Counted from the first letter of the stretch, positions 9,314 through 26,967 are shown. The stretch is 35,621 bases of DNA from Campylobacterota bacterium (GCA_013151055.1 JAADIZ010000041.1:1-35621); one strand, 5' to 3'. Numbers and translations are program-made. Notes: generated from the letters alone by a model not told the origin.

Positions 9314-9496
9314 ATGGAAAAATTAAAGATTTATTACAACCAAGCCAAATCAGAGTTAACAAAGGTTATCTTTCCCACTAGGGATCAAATAAGAAATGCT
9401 TTCATATCTGTATTTGTTGTTGTAGCAGTTGTTTCACTATTTTTAGCAATAATTGACATGATAATGTCTTATACATTATCCAATATCATTAAGTAG
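9314..9496 (+). CDS. secE: Preprotein translocase subunit SecE
   Basis: A 60-residue protein of the short, single-helix SecE type. The amphipathic N-terminal helix MEKLKIYYNQAKSELTKVIFP and the TR-Q motif are followed by one transmembrane helix (about residues 29-52). SecE clamps SecY in the SecYEG channel of the inner membrane. It lies directly ahead of nusG, as in most bacteria. Confidence 0.96.
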   Translation: MEKLKIYYNQAKSELTKVIFPTRDQIRNAFISVFVVVAVVSLFLAIIDMIMSYTLSNIIK

Positions 9497-9505
9497 GCTA
9501 AAGTT

Positions 9506-10036
9506 ATGTCACACAAATGGTATGCTATACAAACTTTTGCAGGTAGTGAACAAACTGTAAAAAGAGCAATTGAAACTTTAGTAAAAGACAATGGCGTGGA
9601 AGAAAAGTTAAAAAATGTTCTTGTTCCTACTGAAGATGTGATTGAAGTCAAAAACGGAGAAAAAAAGATAAGTGAGAGAAGTTTGTATCCTGGATACGCA
9701 TTTATTCACATTGATTTGGATACCGCTCTTTGGCAACAAATACAATCATTGCCAAAAATAGGTAGATTTATCGGTGAGTCTAAAAAACCAACACCATTAA
9801 GTGAAAAAGATATTAACTTGATTCTTGAAAAAGTAGAAAAAAGAGGTGCTCCAAAACCTAAAATATTTTTTGAAGATGGAGAAAGTGTTAGAATTACAGA
9901 AGGACCTTTTGCCAATTTTACAGGCATGGTTGAAGAGTATGATATGGAACATGGAAAACTAAGACTAAATGTCTCAATTTTTGGAAGAAGTACACCAGTT
10001 GAGATTCTCTACTCACAAGTAGAAAAGATAGTTTAA
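9506..10036 (+). CDS. nusG: Transcription termination/antitermination factor NusG
   Basis: The 176-residue protein has the NGN domain (KWYAIQTFAGSEQTVKRAIE; SLYPGYAFI) that binds the RNA polymerase clamp. A C-terminal KOW domain (GESVRITEGPFANFTGMVEEY, about residues 125-145) contacts Rho or ribosomal protein S10. It starts 9 nt after secE. Size and motifs are standard. Confidence 0.98.
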   Translation: MSHKWYAIQTFAGSEQTVKRAIETLVKDNGVEEKLKNVLVPTEDVIEVKNGEKKISERSLYPGYAFIHIDLDTALWQQIQSLPKIGRFIGESKKPTPLSEKDINLILEKVEKRGAPKPKIFFEDGESVRITEGPFANFTGMVEEYDMEHGKLRLNVSIFGRSTPVEILYSQVEKIV

Positions 10037-10052
10037 GTGAAATGTACTAAAT

Positions 10053-10123
10053 CTTGGCGACAGCCAAAGCTTTAGTGCAATGAATTTAACTTGGGCTTTG
10101 CCCAAATTAAAGAAAACAGTTAG
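10053..10123 (+). repeat. Two-hairpin intergenic repeat, copy 1 (nusG-rplK)
   Basis: Hairpin 1 is TTGGC-GACA-GCCAA. A shared linker follows (AGCTTTAGTGCAATGAAT). Hairpin 2 is TTTAACTTGGGC-TTT-GCCCAAATTAAA with one C/A mismatch, and the tail is AGAAAACAGTTAG. The same plan occurs at 10136, 12032, 12118 and 21864. No U-tract follows, so it is not an ordinary terminator. Confidence 0.9.
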
Positions 10124-10135
10124 ATAAAAAACAGT

Positions 10136-10208
10136 CTTGGCTTCAAGCCAAAGCTTTAGATGATATGAATTTGTGTTGGGCTTTGCCCAAGCACAAAGAA
10201 GAAATAAA
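10136..10208 (+). repeat. Two-hairpin intergenic repeat, copy 2 (nusG-rplK)
   Basis: A tandem partner of copy 1, offset by 83 nt. Hairpin 1 is TTGGCT-TCA-AGCCAA. The linker is diverged (AGCTTTAGATGATATGAAT). Hairpin 2 has TTTGTG-TTGGGC-TTT-GCCCAA-GCACAAA, so the distal stem changed on both sides compared with copy 1. The tail is poor. The rplK Shine-Dalgarno sequence follows closely. Confidence 0.85.
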
Positions 10209-10230
10209 ATAAAAAAAAAGGAATTATAAA

Positions 10231-10656
10231 ATGGCTAAGAAAGTAATTGGCGAAATAAAATTACAAATTGCAGCAGCAAAAGCTAATCCATCACCTCCAG
10301 TTGGTCCAGCACTCGGACAACAAGGTGTAAATATTATGGAATTTTGTAAAGCATTTAATGAAAAAACAAAAGATATGATGGGATATAATATACCAGTTGT
10401 TATAACTGTGTATGCTGATAGAAGTTTTACTTTTATCACAAAACAGCCACCTGCAAGTGATTTGATTAAAAAAGCAGCTGGCATAAAAAAAGGTAGTGAC
10501 AATCCTTTGAAAAATAAAATTGCAAATTTGACAAAAGAACAAGTGTTGGAAATTGTTGAAAAGAAAATTGCAGATTTAAATACAGATGATAGAGATGCGG
10601 CATCTAAGATTATCGCTGGTAGTGCAAGAAGCATGGGAATAACAGTTTCTGAGTAA
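10231..10656 (+). CDS. rplK: 50S ribosomal protein L11
   Basis: The 141-residue protein has the N-terminal loop [20 protein letters not shown] (residues 20-39), which touches the GTPase-associated centre and is the thiopeptide-binding region. The C-terminal domain binds 23S rRNA. AAAGGA lies 8 nt before ATG. It is separated from nusG by 194 nt that hold two repeat copies, and from rplA by 61 nt with a hairpin. Confidence 0.99.
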   Translation: MAKKVIGEIKLQIAAAKANPSPPVGPALGQQGVNIMEFCKAFNEKTKDMMGYNIPVVITVYADRSFTFITKQPPASDLIKKAAGIKKGSDNPLKNKIANLTKEQVLEIVEKKIADLNTDDRDAASKIIAGSARSMGITVSE

Positions 10657-10674
10657 TAATTAGTTAAACCTTTA

Positions 10675-10691
10675 CCACTAGGGCTTAGTGG
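10675..10691 (+). other. Hairpin in the rplK-rplA gap
   Basis: CCACTA and TAGTGG form a 6-bp stem with a GGGCT loop, 27 nt before rplA. There is no U-tract. It could be a remnant of L1 feedback control or a simple spacer structure; in E. coli the L1 target lies before rplK, so the link to L1 is speculative. Confidence 0.35.
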
Positions 10692-10717
10692 AAGCAAAAA
10701 AAATGCGGAGATGAATA

Positions 10718-11422
10718 ATGGCAAAAAAAATTAATAGAAGAGTTCAAGAACTACAAAAAAAGATAGATTTTGAAAAAACATATAGTATGGAAGAAGCACT
10801 TGCAAATATTAAAAATTTAGCTAGTGCAAAATTTGATGAAACGATTGAAGTTGCATTGAAATTAAATGTAGATCCAAGACATGCAGATCAAATGGTAAGA
10901 GGATCAGTTGTACTACCAGCTGGAACAGGTAAAAATGTTAGAGTTGCTGTTGTTGCAAAAGATGTTAAAGCTGATGAAGCAAAAGCAGCTGGAGCCGATA
11001 TCGTTGGAAGTGATGATTTGATAGCTGACATTCAAGCTGGAAAGATTGATTTTGATGTTCTAATTGCTACTCCAAATATGATGGGTATGGTTGGAAAAGT
11101 AGGAAGAATTTTGGGACCAAAAGGTATCATGCCAAACCCAAAAACTGGTACAGTTACTATGGATGTTGCAAAAGCAGTTGAAAACTCAAAAGGTGGTCAA
11201 GTGAACTTTAGAGTCGATAAACAAGGAAATGTTCAAGCAGGAATTGGCAAAATAAGTTTTTCGCAAGAACAAATCAAAGAAAATTTTGAAACATTTATAT
11301 TAGCGATAAACAAGCAAAAACCAGCGGCATCAAAAGGTAAATACATAAAGACTGCTGCTGTTTCATTGACTATGAGTCCATCATTATCATTAGATAATCA
11401 AGAATTAATAGACTTCAAATAA
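10718..11422 (+). CDS. rplA: 50S ribosomal protein L1
   Basis: The 234-residue protein shows the L1 signature [21 protein letters not shown] and the domain I start typical of the family. L1 forms the mobile stalk at the ribosomal E site and in many bacteria represses its own operon by binding mRNA. GCGGAG precedes the start. It is followed by the rplJ leader region. Confidence 0.99.
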   Translation: MAKKINRRVQELQKKIDFEKTYSMEEALANIKNLASAKFDETIEVALKLNVDPRHADQMVRGSVVLPAGTGKNVRVAVVAKDVKADEAKAAGADIVGSDDLIADIQAGKIDFDVLIATPNMMGMVGKVGRILGPKGIMPNPKTGTVTMDVAKAVENSKGGQVNFRVDKQGNVQAGIGKISFSQEQIKENFETFILAINKQKPAASKGKYIKTAAVSLTMSPSLSLDNQELIDFK

Positions 11423-11540
11423 ATAACAAAATAGAGGCTAGATTAGTCTCTATTAATCTTTGATTGGAGATAGCCGAGGCTTAGGCTTAATTTGGAATTT
11501 TCCATCTCTGCTTGAAATCACCGGTCAGAAAGGAGAAAAA
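11423..11540 (+). promoter_or_regulatory. Probable L10 leader RNA before rplJ
   Basis: The 118-nt untranslated stretch contains an 11-bp hairpin (AATAGAGGCTA, 11430-11440, with TAGTCTCTATT, 11444-11454). A second paired region brings GGAGAT near 11466 against ATCTCT near 11504. Its interior holds AGCC/GGCT and GGAA/TTCC pairs. The Shine-Dalgarno AAAGGAG follows. Position and size match the L10 leader class, in which the L10-(L7/L12)4 complex binds its mRNA. The detailed fold was judged by eye only. Confidence 0.6.
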
Positions 11541-12026
11541 TTGACAAAAAACAAAAAAATTGAAATAGTTAATCAACTAACTGACGGTTTTAAAACTTCA
11601 GAAGCTTTAGTAATATGTGATTATAAAGGTTTAGATACTAAAACTATAGAAGCGTTAAGAAATGCTGCAAGAGTTGCTAATGTAAAAGTTCAAGTTGCAA
11701 AAAATACACTTGCTTCAATTGCTATGAAAAATTCTGAGATTGAAGGAATTGAACTAAACAAAACAAATATGTTCGTTTGGGGTGAAGATCAACTAGATGT
11801 AACAAAAGTAGTTGCAAAATTTGCAGAAGCTAATAAAACTTTTGAAATCAAAATAGGTTTTATAGCTGGCGAAGTTGCTGATATTGCTAAAATAGAAGCA
11901 TTGTCTAAGTTACCATCTCGTGATGAACTTATTGGTATGCTACTTCAAACTTGGATGGCACCAGTTACAAACTTTACAATCGGTCTAGATGCTCTTAGAG
12001 CAAAAAAAGAAGAAGAAGCAGCATAA
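11541..12026 (+). CDS. rplJ: 50S ribosomal protein L10
   Basis: The frame is open from 11460, but I choose TTG at 11541. It follows AAAGGAG by 5 nt, the protein then begins [30 protein letters not shown] as L10 proteins do, and the length becomes 161 residues, close to the usual size. Upstream codons belong to the leader RNA. L10 anchors L7/L12 dimers to the 50S stalk; its C-terminal helix ([18 protein letters not shown]) is the L12 docking site. The repeat pair follows before rplL. Confidence 0.95.
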   Translation: MTKNKKIEIVNQLTDGFKTSEALVICDYKGLDTKTIEALRNAARVANVKVQVAKNTLASIAMKNSEIEGIELNKTNMFVWGEDQLDVTKVVAKFAEANKTFEIKIGFIAGEVADIAKIEALSKLPSRDELIGMLLQTWMAPVTNFTIGLDALRAKKEEEAA

Positions 12027-12031
12027 GCTTT

Positions 12032-12110
12032 CTTGGTTTTAATTTAAAGCCAAAGCTTTAGTGCAATGAATTTAATTTGAGCTTTGCTCATTTTAAAGAA
12101 AACAGTTAAG
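12032..12110 (+). repeat. Two-hairpin intergenic repeat, copy 3 (rplJ-rplL)
   Basis: Hairpin 1 is an extended form built on TTGGTTT and AAAGCCAA around an AT-rich loop. The linker AGCTTTAGTGCAATGAAT is identical to copy 1. Hairpin 2 is TTTAATTTGAGC-TTT-GCTCATTTTAAA, where GAGC/GCTC replaces GGGC/GCCC with pairing kept. The tail AGAAAACAGTTA matches copies 1 and 5. Confidence 0.9.
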
Positions 12111-12117
12111 TAAGTCT

Positions 12118-12189
12118 CTTGGCGAAAGCCAAAGCTTTAGTGCAATGAATTTAACTCAGGCTTTGCCTAAGTTAAAGAAATCAATTAAG
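12118..12189 (+). repeat. Two-hairpin intergenic repeat, copy 4 (rplJ-rplL)
   Basis: Tandem partner of copy 3, offset by 86 nt. Hairpin 1 is TTGGC-GAAA-GCCAA with a GNRA tetraloop. Hairpin 2 is TTTAACTCAGGC-TTT-GCCTAAGTTAAA with one mismatch. Its altered tail (TCAATTAAGG) supplies the AAGGA Shine-Dalgarno sequence of rplL. Confidence 0.9.
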
Positions 12190-12200
12190 GAAAAATAAAA

Positions 12201-12572
12201 ATGGCAATTAAAAAAGAAGATGTATTAGAATATATTTCAGGTTTGAGTGTTCTTGAACTAAGTGAATTAGTAAAAGAATTTGAAGAAAAATTTGGTGTAT
12301 CAGCTGCTCCAGTTATGATGGCTGGCGGTGCTGCTGGCGGTGCTGAAGCTGTCGAAGAAAAAACTGAATTTGATGTTATTCTTAAAAGTGCAGGTGCTAA
12401 GAAAATCAACGCTATTAAAGTTGTTAGATCTATCACTGGTCTTGGTCTTAAAGAGGCAAAAGAAGCAGTTGAAAGTGCACCAACAACTCTTAAAGAAGGC
12501 GTTTCTAAAGACGAAGCAGAAGATATTAAAAAGCAAGTTGAAGAAGCTGGCGCAGAAGCTGAAATTAAATAA
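12201..12572 (+). CDS. rplL: 50S ribosomal protein L7/L12
   Basis: The 123-residue acidic protein has an N-terminal dimerisation/L10-binding helix pair and an Ala/Gly-rich hinge ([16 protein letters not shown]). The C-terminal domain ends with [42 protein letters not shown] and binds translation factors. It is the multicopy stalk protein. The repeat pair upstream and the hairpin downstream could both help set its higher dosage. Confidence 0.99.
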   Translation: MAIKKEDVLEYISGLSVLELSELVKEFEEKFGVSAAPVMMAGGAAGGAEAVEEKTEFDVILKSAGAKKINAIKVVRSITGLGLKEAKEAVESAPTTLKEGVSKDEAEDIKKQVEEAGAEAEIK

Positions 12573-12577
12573 ATCAA

Positions 12578-12604
12578 ATTTAAGGGGGATTTTCTCCCTT
12601 AAAT
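12578..12604 (+). terminator. Hairpin between rplL and rpoB, possible attenuator or processing site
   Basis: ATTTAAGGG (12578-12586) pairs with CCCTTAAAT (12596-12604). No U-tract follows, so full termination is unlikely. E. coli has a partial terminator and an RNase III site in this gap that lower rpoBC relative to ribosomal proteins; the position here is equivalent. Confidence 0.55.
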
Positions 12605-12692
12605 ATACAAAAAATTTAGTCGTTAAAATTTCTGTAATAAAACAGATAAACTGCTATGAGGTAACTAAAAAGTATCCTCATCACCCTTATAA

Positions 12693-21403
<8,711 letters not shown>

Positions 21404-21488
21404 AAGCTATTTTTAAATAAAATAGCAAGCTTAATTATTTTGTTTATGTAAAAAATAGAATAATATGTAAAAATTTAAAGGAAAGAAT

Positions 21489-21860
21489 GTGCCAACAATC
21501 AACCAATTGGTAAGAAAAGAGAGAAAAAAGGTGATTAAAAAGTCAAAATCACCTGCATTAGTCGGATGTCCTCAAAGAAGAGGGGTTTGTACAAGAGTTT
21601 ATACTACAACTCCAAAGAAACCAAACTCAGCTTTGAGAAAAGTTGCCAAAGTTAGACTAACTAGTGGCTTTGAAGTAATTAGCTATATCGGTGGTGAGGG
21701 TCATAATCTTCAAGAGCACTCTATAGTTTTAGTAAGAGGTGGAAGAGTAAAAGATTTACCTGGTGTTAAGTACCATGTAGTTCGTGGAGCCTTAGATACT
21801 GCTGGTGTTGCAAACAGAACTGTTGCAAGAAGTAAATACGGTACCAAAAAGCCTAAATAG
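21489..21860 (+). CDS. rpsL: 30S ribosomal protein S12
   Basis: The 123-residue protein starts with GTG after AAAGGAAAG; the overlapping ATG at 21487 is in another frame. S12 guards decoding accuracy at the A site. The streptomycin-site residues ([14 protein letters not shown] and [12 protein letters not shown]) are wild type. It is first of the str group rpsL-rpsG-fusA. A terminator upstream implies its own promoter between 21404 and 21476, where only AT-rich -10-like sequence is visible. Confidence 0.99.
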   Translation: MPTINQLVRKERKKVIKKSKSPALVGCPQRRGVCTRVYTTTPKKPNSALRKVAKVRLTSGFEVISYIGGEGHNLQEHSIVLVRGGRVKDLPGVKYHVVRGALDTAGVANRTVARSKYGTKKPK

Positions 21861-21863
21861 TTT

Positions 21864-21934
21864 CTCGACGCAAGTCGTAGCTTTAGTGCAATGAATTTAT
21901 CTTGAGCTTTGCTTAAGTTAAAGAAAACAGTTAG
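21864..21934 (+). repeat. Two-hairpin intergenic repeat, copy 5 (rpsL-rpsG)
   Basis: Hairpin 1 has an entirely different stem (CGAC-GCAA-GTCG, with a GNRA loop), so shape is kept while sequence is not. The linker AGCTTTAGTGCAATGAAT is identical to copies 1, 3 and 4. Hairpin 2 is TTTATCTTGAGC-TTT-GCTTAAGTTAAA. The tail AGAAAACAGTTAG equals copy 1. The remaining gap to rpsG (21935-22027) is AT-rich with no recognised signal. Confidence 0.9.
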
Positions 21935-22009
21935 GCGATAATAATCTAAATTAAATTTAACAAACAGGTGTCACCCATTGAATGTTGGTTGCATTTGAGT
22001 AAAATTTAA

Positions 22010-22498
<489 letters not shown>

Positions 22499-22510
22499 AA
22501 AGGAACTATT

Positions 22511-24589
22511 ATGGCAAGAAATCATCCTATAGATATGGTTAGAAATATCGGTATTGCTGCACACATTGATGCAGGTAAAACCACTACAACAGAGAGAATA
22601 CTTTATTATACAGGTATTTCACATAAGATCGGTGAAGTTCATGATGGTGCAGCTACTATGGACTGGATGGAGCAAGAAAAAGAGAGAGGTATCACAATCA
22701 CAAGTGCTGCCACAACTTGCGAATGGAATAATCATCAAATAAATATCATAGACACTCCAGGTCATGTGGATTTTACAATTGAAGTTGAGCGAAGCATGAG
22801 AGTTCTTGATGGTGCCGTTGCTGTTTTTTGTGCAGTTGGTGGAGTTCAACCACAAAGTGAAACTGTTTGGAGACAAGCAAATAGATATAAAGTTCCAAGA
22901 ATGGTTTTTGTAAATAAAATGGATAGAGTTGGAGCTGATTTTTATGAAGTTGAAAAACAAATAAAAGATAGATTAAAATCAAATCCAGTACCTATTCAAA
23001 TACCAATTGGTGCAGAAGAAGATTTTAAAGGCGTTGTTGATTTAGTTAGAATGAAAGCACTTGTTTGGGAAGATGAAGCCGCTATGGGTTCACACTACGA
23101 AGAAGTTGATATTCCTGCAAATTTACAAGAAAAAGCTGAAGCTTATAGAGAGCACATGATTGAATCTATATCTGAGACAAGTGATGAATTGCTTGAAAAG
23201 TACTTAAGTGCAGAAGCACTTAGCGAAGAAGAGATAAAGGCTGGATTAAAAGCTGGTTGTCTTGCTATGACACTAGTTCCAATGCTTTGCGGAACTGCTT
23301 TTAAAAACAAAGGTGTTCAGCCCTTGCTTGACGCAGTTGTCGATTATATGCCTGCACCTACAGAAGTTGCAGCTATAAAAGGTCAATATGAAGACGGAAG
23401 TGAAACAATCGTAGAATCAAGTGATGAGGGTGAATTTGCTGCACTTGCTTTTAAAATTATGACTGATCCATTTGTCGGGCAATTAACATTTATTAGAGTT
23501 TATCGCGGAGTTCTTGAGAGTGGAAGTTACACCTACAATACTACAAAAGATAAAAAAGAGCGTGTTGGAAGATTGCTAAAAATGCACTCAAATAAAAGAG
23601 AAGAGATAAAAAAACTACACGCTGGTGAGATTGGAGCTGTCGTTGGACTAAAAGATACTCTAACAGGAGATACACTAGCTGGTGATAAAGATAGAGTAAT
23701 TCTTGAAAAGATGGATTTTCCAGATCCAGTTATTAGCGTTGCGGTTGAACCAAAAACTAAGGCTGACCAAGAAAAAATGGGAATAGCATTACAAAAATTA
23801 GCTCAAGAAGATCCAAGTTTTAGAGTTGAAACCGATGAAGAGAGTGGTCAAACCATTATTTCAGGCATGGGCGAACTGCACCTTGAAATTTTGGTTGACA
23901 GAATGCTTAGAGAATTTAAAGTTGATGCTGAAGTTGGACAACCTCAAGTTGCATACAGAGAAACAATCAAAAAAGAGGTTACACAAGAACATAAATATGC
24001 TAAGCAATCAGGTGGACGAGGACAGTATGGTCATGTATATATCAAACTTACTCCTTTAAAACCAGGCGAGGGTTATGAATTTGTAAATGATATCAAAGGT
24101 GGTTCAATTCCTAGAGAATTTATTCCAGCGGTTGATAAAGGTCTTAAAGAAGCTATGCAAGGCGGTGTTCTTGCTGGTTATCCTGTTGAAGATGTAAAAG
24201 TGACACTTTATGATGGAAGCTATCACGATGTCGATTCAAGTGAGATGGCGTTTAAACTAGCAGCATCCATGGCATTTAAAGAAGGTGCTAGAAAAGCTGA
24301 TGCGATTATACTTGAACCTATGATGAAAGTTGAAGTTGAAACACCTGAGGATTTTATGGGTGATGTGATTGGAGATTTAAATAGAAGAAGAGGACAGATA
24401 AGCTCCATGAGTGATAGAAGTGGAAATAAAATAGTCGATGCTTTTTGCCCACTCTCAGAGATGTTTGGATATTCCACAGATTTAAGAAGTCAAACACAAG
24501 GAAGAGCTTCATATTCAATGGAATTTGATCACTATGAAGAAGTTCCAAAAAATGTAGCTGAAGAGATTATCAAAAAAAGAAACGCATAA
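22511..24589 (+). CDS. fusA: Elongation factor G
   Basis: The 692-residue translocase GTPase has P-loop AHIDAGKT at residues 17-24, DTPGH and NKMD motifs, and domains II-V including [13 protein letters not shown] (domain IV) and the C-terminal [13 protein letters not shown]. It moves tRNA and mRNA through the ribosome. It lies 12 nt after rpsG with AAAGGA upstream, and ends the operon before a strong terminator. Confidence 0.99.
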   Translation: MARNHPIDMVRNIGIAAHIDAGKTTTTERILYYTGISHKIGEVHDGAATMDWMEQEKERGITITSAATTCEWNNHQINIIDTPGHVDFTIEVERSMRVLDGAVAVFCAVGGVQPQSETVWRQANRYKVPRMVFVNKMDRVGADFYEVEKQIKDRLKSNPVPIQIPIGAEEDFKGVVDLVRMKALVWEDEAAMGSHYEEVDIPANLQEKAEAYREHMIESISETSDELLEKYLSAEALSEEEIKAGLKAGCLAMTLVPMLCGTAFKNKGVQPLLDAVVDYMPAPTEVAAIKGQYEDGSETIVESSDEGEFAALAFKIMTDPFVGQLTFIRVYRGVLESGSYTYNTTKDKKERVGRLLKMHSNKREEIKKLHAGEIGAVVGLKDTLTGDTLAGDKDRVILEKMDFPDPVISVAVEPKTKADQEKMGIALQKLAQEDPSFRVETDEESGQTIISGMGELHLEILVDRMLREFKVDAEVGQPQVAYRETIKKEVTQEHKYAKQSGGRGQYGHVYIKLTPLKPGEGYEFVNDIKGGSIPREFIPAVDKGLKEAMQGGVLAGYPVEDVKVTLYDGSYHDVDSSEMAFKLAASMAFKEGARKADAIILEPMMKVEVETPEDFMGDVIGDLNRRRGQISSMSDRSGNKIVDAFCPLSEMFGYSTDLRSQTQGRASYSMEFDHYEEVPKNVAEEIIKKRNA

Positions 24590-24599
24590 AACAAATACC

Positions 24600-24643
24600 A
24601 AAAGCCGAGTATATCCCACTTAGGGCAGTGCTCGGCTTTTTTT
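24600..24643 (+). terminator. Intrinsic terminator after fusA
   Basis: AAAAGCCGAG (24600-24609) pairs with CTCGGCTTTT (24631-24640), a 10-bp stem continued by T residues. The 21-nt loop has its own CCC/GGG pairing potential. Confidence 0.9.
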
Positions 24644-24652
24644 ATTTTCACT

Positions 24653-24729
24653 GTCCCGGTAGCTCAGCAGGATAGAGCACTTGATTCCTAATCAAGAGGC
24701 CACAAGTTCGAATCTTGTTCGGGACACCA
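24653..24729 (+). tRNA. tRNA-Arg (anticodon CCU)
   Basis: The 77-nt cloverleaf has acceptor GTCCCGG pairing with TCGGGAC, anticodon stem CTTGA/TCAAG with CCT, a TTCGAAT T-loop and encoded CCA. It starts 10 nt after the fusA terminator. It reads the rare AGG codon. tRNA genes are common integration sites, and accessory genes do begin downstream, but no attachment repeat was found. Confidence 0.96.
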
Positions 24730-24808
24730 CTAAAACAATTATCCAAATAAACTTGTAAAATAGAGTAAAATAGTGTAGAATACTGCTTAAAAATAGCAGG
24801 GGAATAGG

Positions 24809-25894
24809 ATGGGACTTTTTTCGAATTGCAATTTAGAGCAAAAAAAGATAGTTGAGCTAGAGGTAAAAAATAGGGAGCTTTTAGAGGAGATAGAAAGTCT
24901 AAAGTTACAAATTGCCAATCAAGATAGCGACAAAGTTCAAGATACTAAAAATTTTGAACAAGAGATAAAAGATGAAATCATACAAATGTTGCTGAAATCT
25001 TACAGAAGTGGTGTAGGTTTTGTTAAAGAGATATTGATGACTTCAGTTAGTGCACTAGATGAAGCTAGTGGTATGAATGAAAAGACAAGTAAAAGAATTT
25101 TAGCTGTACAATCTAAAGGTCAAAATATAACAAAATCTATAGAGCAGATAAGCCAAGAAGCAACAAATCTAGATGACGGAGCCAACTCACTAAATGATAG
25201 CGTAACATCTATAGGCGATATCATAAGTCTTATCAAAGATATATCAGACCAGACAAATTTACTAGCTCTAAATGCAGCTATAGAAGCAGCAAGAGCAGGT
25301 GAGCATGGCAGGGGTTTTGCAGTTGTTGCAGATGAAGTTAGAAAACTAGCTGAGCGAACCCAAAAAGCAACTCAAGAAGTAGAGATTAGCATAGGTCAGT
25401 TAAAACAAAATACATCAGAGATACAAGATATTTCGGAACTTTTTAGGGTAAATACAGACAAAATATCTCAAACACTATCTGATTTTTTTGAAGAACTCGA
25501 ATTTGTCATAAAAAATTCTCACAGAATCAAAGATGTGACTGAAAATATAACCAATGAAGTTGGCGTAGGAAATGGAAAAATTGACCATATATTACTTAAA
25601 CTTTTAGCATATGATTCATTTATAAATAGCTCTACTCCAACGATAATAGATGAAAATTCATGTGTTTTTGGAAATTGGTTTAAAGACAATAAAGAAAAAA
25701 TCAAAGATGAAACAAAGGTTTTAGCTAGTGTAAATGAACACCATATAAATGTTCACCAAGGCATAAAAGAGGCTATTAAAACTTGGAATAGCGGTGAATT
25801 TGATAAAACTATAGAATTGATGAAAAGTGTAGAAAACTCAAGTGAAGTTGCTTTTGAAGAGCTATATGGTGCTTTTGTAAGTCATCGTAAATAA
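24809..25894 (+). CDS. Soluble methyl-accepting chemotaxis protein with C-terminal CZB zinc domain (TlpD-like)
   Basis: The 361-residue receptor has no transmembrane helix or periplasmic domain. A short N-terminal coiled coil (about residues 8-60) leads into the signalling hairpin, whose conserved tip is [38 protein letters not shown] at residues 147-184, the CheA/CheW contact. The C-terminal part fits a chemoreceptor zinc-binding domain: His260, Cys285 (in CVFGNWF), His312 and His316 form the expected 3His-1Cys site. Helicobacter TlpD has this plan and responds to oxidants. GGGG and AGG lie just before ATG. It is 34 nt upstream of the biosynthetic genes and could be cotranscribed with them. 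Confidence 0.9.
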   Translation: MGLFSNCNLEQKKIVELEVKNRELLEEIESLKLQIANQDSDKVQDTKNFEQEIKDEIIQMLLKSYRSGVGFVKEILMTSVSALDEASGMNEKTSKRILAVQSKGQNITKSIEQISQEATNLDDGANSLNDSVTSIGDIISLIKDISDQTNLLALNAAIEAARAGEHGRGFAVVADEVRKLAERTQKATQEVEISIGQLKQNTSEIQDISELFRVNTDKISQTLSDFFEELEFVIKNSHRIKDVTENITNEVGVGNGKIDHILLKLLAYDSFINSSTPTIIDENSCVFGNWFKDNKEKIKDETKVLASVNEHHINVHQGIKEAIKTWNSGEFDKTIELMKSVENSSEVAFEELYGAFVSHRK

Positions 25895-25928
25895 AAAATT
25901 ATAGACTTTTTATCAAAAAAGGGCGATT

Positions 25929-26222
25929 GTGATATCAAATGGTTTATATAGTGTCAAATTTAAAAATGATAAAGAAGTTATAGTAAAATTAAGCGATAAA
26001 AATAATCCCATATTTAAAGCCCATTTTCCACAAAGACCGATAATGCCTGGTTTCATTCATTTTGAGATTATTTCTGATTTGTTTGGATTAAATATAACAA
26101 CTATAAAGCGTGCTAAATTTTTAAAATTAATTGAACCAAATCAAGTCCTAACATATAAAAGAGATGGCAGAAAATTTCAAGTTTTTTGCAAGGAAGAAAT
26201 TGTAGCAAGCTTTATATTATGA
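25929..26222 (+). CDS. FabZ/ApeI-like 3-hydroxyacyl-ACP dehydratase (hot-dog fold)
   Basis: The 97-residue protein carries the hot-dog dehydratase motif HFPQRPIMPG, with His32 and Glu46 spaced 14 residues apart as in the FabZ catalytic pair. It is shorter than housekeeping FabZ (about 145 residues) and closer in size to ApeI-type dehydratases of aryl polyene clusters. The GTG start follows AAGGG by 5 nt. It overlaps the glycosyltransferase by ATGA, pointing to coupled translation in a secondary pathway rather than the main fatty-acid cycle. The reaction would be removal of water from a 3-hydroxyacyl-ACP during polyene or acyl chain growth. Confidence 0.8.
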   Translation: MISNGLYSVKFKNDKEVIVKLSDKNNPIFKAHFPQRPIMPGFIHFEIISDLFGLNITTIKRAKFLKLIEPNQVLTYKRDGRKFQVFCKEEIVASFIL

Positions 26223-26905
26223 ATATTTGTGTAGTCATTCCCACATATAATTCACCTTATATAGTAGAAGTGATTAAAGATGTAAAAGAGTATGGATACA
26301 CTATAATTGTGGTTGATGACGGTTCAGATGTAAAAGTTGATATTGATGCTTTTGATATCCATTTGATTGTTCATAAAACAAACATGGGCAAGGGTGAAGC
26401 GATACTAAGCGGAGCTAAAAAAGCAAAAGAGTTGGGGTTTGATAGTTTTGTTACAATGGATGCGGATAAGCAACATATTGCATCACAAATTGATAAATTA
26501 GCAAAATCTTACGAGCCAAATAGTATCATCATAGGGTATCGTAATTTTGAAAATGAAAATGTACCAAAAAGCTCGATTTTTGGGCGAAAGATTAGCAATT
26601 TTTGGGTCAATCTTGAAACATTTAAAAATCTAAAAGATACTCAAAGTGGTTTTAGAATTTACCCTATATCCATACTTGATTTAGGTACAAAAAAAAGAAG
26701 ATTTGATTTTGAGATAGAGGTATTGGTTCTTCACTGTTTTGGTGGTGGAGAGATTAAAGAGGTAGATATAGAATGTTACTATCCACCAATTGAAAAAAGA
26801 ATTTCTCATTTTAATAAAATTAAAGATAATCTCCGCCTAAGTGCAATACATACAAGATTGGTGATACAAAGATTTTTTCTACTCAGGGGCTTTTTATGGA
26901 ATTAA
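26219..26905 (+). CDS. Family 2 glycosyltransferase (DPM1-like)
   Basis: I start it at ATG 26219, which overlaps the dehydratase stop and gives the canonical N-terminus MNICVVIPTYNSPYIVEVI; the earlier in-frame ATG at 26186 lies inside the dehydratase gene. The 228-residue GT-A domain has VVDDGSD, MDADKQH (the DxD-type metal site) and TQSGFRIYP, as in dolichyl-phosphate-mannose-synthase-like enzymes. There is no transmembrane tail. GT2 genes beside ApeI-type dehydratases are a regular part of aryl polyene and flexirubin-type clusters. The sugar donor and acceptor are unknown. Confidence 0.85.
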   Translation: MNICVVIPTYNSPYIVEVIKDVKEYGYTIIVVDDGSDVKVDIDAFDIHLIVHKTNMGKGEAILSGAKKAKELGFDSFVTMDADKQHIASQIDKLAKSYEPNSIIIGYRNFENENVPKSSIFGRKISNFWVNLETFKNLKDTQSGFRIYPISILDLGTKKRRFDFEIEVLVLHCFGGGEIKEVDIECYYPPIEKRISHFNKIKDNLRLSAIHTRLVIQRFFLLRGFLWN

Positions 26906-26967
26906 TAAAAGCTTAATTGCACTTACTGTAGAATATAAGCTTATGCAAATAACACTATAAAGTAATT

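Noticed and set aside
11460-11540. N-terminal extension of L10 starting at ATG 11460
   Set aside because: It lacks family similarity, covers leader hairpins, and the AAAGGAG site sits before TTG 11541.
10053-12189. Intergenic repeats read as Rho-independent terminators
   Set aside because: Neither hairpin is followed by a U-tract, and they lie inside essential operons whose downstream genes must be transcribed.
24653-24729. tRNA-Arg as an integration site for a genomic island
   Set aside because: No integrase gene and no second copy of the tRNA 3' end were found within the window.
26186-26218. Upstream ATG for the glycosyltransferase
   Set aside because: It would add MQGRNCSKLYI from within the dehydratase gene; MNICVVIPTYN at 26219 is the standard GT2 start with ATGA coupling.
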